This document shows positions 62,354-64,000 of a stretch of 64,000 nucleotides of DNA, in pieces. The notes below the pieces were generated by a model. The model was not told the origin of the DNA. It worked only from the letters and a program-made list of their open reading frames with translations, and did no database searches. Numbering within the stretch: position 1 is the stretch's first letter; each line of letters begins with the position of its first letter. The stretch spans positions 213,910 to 277,909 of the forward strand of contig NZ_AUMC01000008.1 of NCBI RefSeq assembly GCF_000443995.1, in the 5' to 3' direction. Position numbers and translations under genes: made by a program. This stretch comes from Bacteriovorax sp. BAL6_X (GTDB lineage: Bacteria > Bdellovibrionota > Bacteriovoracia > Bacteriovoracales > Bacteriovoracaceae).

Positions 62354-63364
62354 ATGAAATCTGATCAAATTAACTCAATTGCCATCATGCGAACTTCGGC
62401 CCTCGGAGACATTATTTGGACCCTGCCAATGCTTAATCGCATTCGTAAGGCTTACCCAAATGCTAAGATCTATTATATTACAAGTAATACATTTGCCCCT
62501 CTAATAGAAGGTATTGAAGATATTGAGCTTATAAAAATAGATAAACCGAAGAAGTTAAAGGATTATTTTAAATTAAAAAGAGTCTTTGCTCCTTACAACT
62601 TTGATGTACTTCTTTGTACTCAAGCAAACTTAAGAATTAACTTTATCTATCCTTTTATCAAGGCAAAGAGAAAAATTGGTTTTGACTCAAAAAGAGGACG
62701 CGATCTCCAAAAAGTATTCACATCTGAATCAATCCCATTCAAAAAAGAGCATTCTGTTAATGCTTTTCTTGGCTTCAGTGATTATTTAGGTATCGAATCG
62801 AAGGAAATTGAGTTTAACCTTCCTTATAAAAAAGAAGAAATTTCACAGCTTCCTTCAGACAACTTTATTGTTATCCACCCAAAGGCATCGTCACTTCAGA
62901 GAACATGGCCTACAAAAAGTTATATTGAATTAATAAATCACATTGAGGACAACTTAAAACTTTCAATCGTTCTTACAGGTGTACCAAGCGACAAGGATAT
63001 TTGTGACACCATCGAAAAAGAATCAAAAGCAAATATAATAAATCTATGCGGAAGAACAACATTAAATGAGCTGAAGAATGTATTTCTAAAATCAAAAATG
63101 GTTATCGCACCAGACTCAGGCCCGGCCCATATGGCAGCAGCTTTAAATAGGCCAGTAATAGGTTTATATACGGCAGTTCCTCCAGAGTACACTGGACCAT
63201 TCGGACAAATAGACAATTGTATTAATGCCTACCCTAGAGCCTTAAAAAAGTACTTCCATAAGTCTCCAGCTGAAGTTCCATGGCGCTTTCGTGTAAAAGA
63301 AGATGATATGATGGATCTAATAAGTGTCGAAGAAGTATTCGATAAAGTTTCTTCTATCCTGTAG
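62354..63364 (+). CDS. Glycosyltransferase family 9 (heptosyltransferase-like)
   Basis: 336 aa from the ATG at 62354; the earlier GTG at 62312 lies in the porin terminator. SIAIMRTSALGDIIWTLPMLNRIRKAYP is the GT9 N-terminal motif, FIVIHPKASSLQRTWPTKSYIEL and PDSGPAHMAAALNRPVIGLYTAV the nucleotide-sugar binding half. It adds a heptose or similar sugar to the lipopolysaccharide core at the inner membrane. Exact acceptor unknown. Confidence 0.94.
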   Translation: MKSDQINSIAIMRTSALGDIIWTLPMLNRIRKAYPNAKIYYITSNTFAPLIEGIEDIELIKIDKPKKLKDYFKLKRVFAPYNFDVLLCTQANLRINFIYPFIKAKRKIGFDSKRGRDLQKVFTSESIPFKKEHSVNAFLGFSDYLGIESKEIEFNLPYKKEEISQLPSDNFIVIHPKASSLQRTWPTKSYIELINHIEDNLKLSIVLTGVPSDKDICDTIEKESKANIINLCGRTTLNELKNVFLKSKMVIAPDSGPAHMAAALNRPVIGLYTAVPPEYTGPFGQIDNCINAYPRALKKYFHKSPAEVPWRFRVKEDDMMDLISVEEVFDKVSSIL

Positions 63365-63442
63365 TTCATACAAAATAAAAAGAAACGAGTAATCCTTAAG
63401 GTAAGGATCGACAATGTCATATTTAATTTAATCTTAAAAAAA

Positions 63443-63477
63443 GGCAAAAAAAAAGCCAGATCATTGACCTGGCTTTT
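63443..63477. terminator. Bidirectional terminator for GT9 and the rRNA operon
   Basis: AAAAGCCAG (63451-63459) pairs with CTGGCTTTT (63469-63477); A-runs precede and T-runs follow, so it can act on both strands. It lies 10 bases before the 5S end. Confidence 0.85.
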
Positions 63478-63486
63478 TATATAGAA

Positions 63487-63600
63487 GGTGCGTCTTCCTA
63501 GTCTCACACCAAGTTACCCTGGCACTACCTTCGGCGCAAGCGGGCTTAACTGCTGAGTTCGGGATGGTATCAGGTGTTTCCCCGCCGCTATCGACACACC
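63487..63600 (-). rRNA. rrf: 5S ribosomal RNA
   Basis: The leftward strand starts GGTGTGTCGATAGCGG and has CCATCCCGAACTCAGCAGTTAAG, the conserved 5S loop B-C segment, and ends GACGCACC, pairing with the 5' end. About 114 bases. Confidence 0.95.
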
Positions 63601-63724
63601 AAAAATTTAATTCTTGGTATATTTAATTCTTTTTTTCGACCTTTGCAAGTCTATTAAGCGATATTTTCACACTTAAAAAACAATATCAAATAGAAGTGAA
63701 CTTAAAAGTAAAAGTTAAATAAAG

Positions 63725-64000
<276 letters not shown>

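Overview
The window is a piece of an AT-rich (below about 40% GC by eye) Gram-negative chromosome with very dense, mostly housekeeping genes. The combination of an LPS transporter (LptD), many lipoproteins, a trimeric-fibre-type lipoprotein with a self-cleaving S74 chaperone, a giant secreted metalloprotease and several peptidoglycan or peptide hydrolases fits a predatory member of the Bdellovibrionota, most like the Bacteriovoracaceae (Halobacteriovorax/Bacteriovorax). That assignment is inference from gene content and composition; the partial 23S rRNA at the right edge would settle it.

Layout. 1-8000: an MscS channel (5' end outside the window), a penicillin-acylase family Ntn hydrolase, an unrecognised conserved protein divergent from a [2Fe-2S] thioredoxin-like ferredoxin, an unlisted 37-aa membrane peptide, then hemB, sufE, an 83-aa protein and an orphan ParA. 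8049-16818: two very large surface lipoproteins (an Ig/cadherin-like repeat protein and an S74-chaperone fibre) and an envelope protein, with a 50-aa secreted peptide gene behind it. 17104-19277: FKBP lipoprotein, RNase HI and an MpaA-like carboxypeptidase. 19278-26001: a 390-base intergenic region carrying a very good sigma-54 promoter, which drives a small beta-barrel-like protein and an 1809-aa metzincin lipoprotein. 26071-36634: a leftward block with GNAT, Nudix, membrane ferredoxin, then the classic rimP-nusA-infB-rbfA-truB operon behind a promoter plus hairpin leader, and a TPR/winged-helix regulator with two other genes. 36834-46122: a rightward run thrS, ddl, then a catabolic-looking set (aminotransferase-GNAT-pseudoaminotransferase fusion, C45 Ntn hydrolase, second class III aminotransferase, two subunits of a 3-oxoacid CoA-transferase). 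46318-48712: a small lipoprotein/ferredoxin/exonuclease operon of unknown purpose. 48689-57334: M23 endopeptidase, surE, a TrpF-like and a TrpG/PabA-like gene, lptD, folC, a cyclic-nucleotide phosphodiesterase-like metallohydrolase, rsmI and a STAS protein. 57325-61113: the leftward rimM-trmD-SPOUT methyltransferase-rplS-rnhB-yraN group. 61236-64000: a porin, a GT9 glycosyltransferase, and the 3' end of a leftward rRNA operon (5S and partial 23S).

The strongest candidate for something undescribed is the 39633-46122 gene set. Acetyltransferase, two class III aminotransferases, an Ntn-type amide hydrolase and a 3-oxoacid CoA-transferase match, step for step, the chemistry of the acetylated beta-lysine degradation route worked out biochemically in a Pseudomonas, several steps of which I recall as lacking assigned genes. 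Other points worth attention are the sigma-54 promoter before the metalloprotease, a perfect 12-bp hairpin hiding the ribosome binding site of the M23 peptidase gene, a 134-bp out-of-frame overlap of folC and lptD, and a possible attenuator or small RNA ahead of rimP-nusA. I saw no CRISPR array, insertion sequence, phage or tRNA gene in the window.
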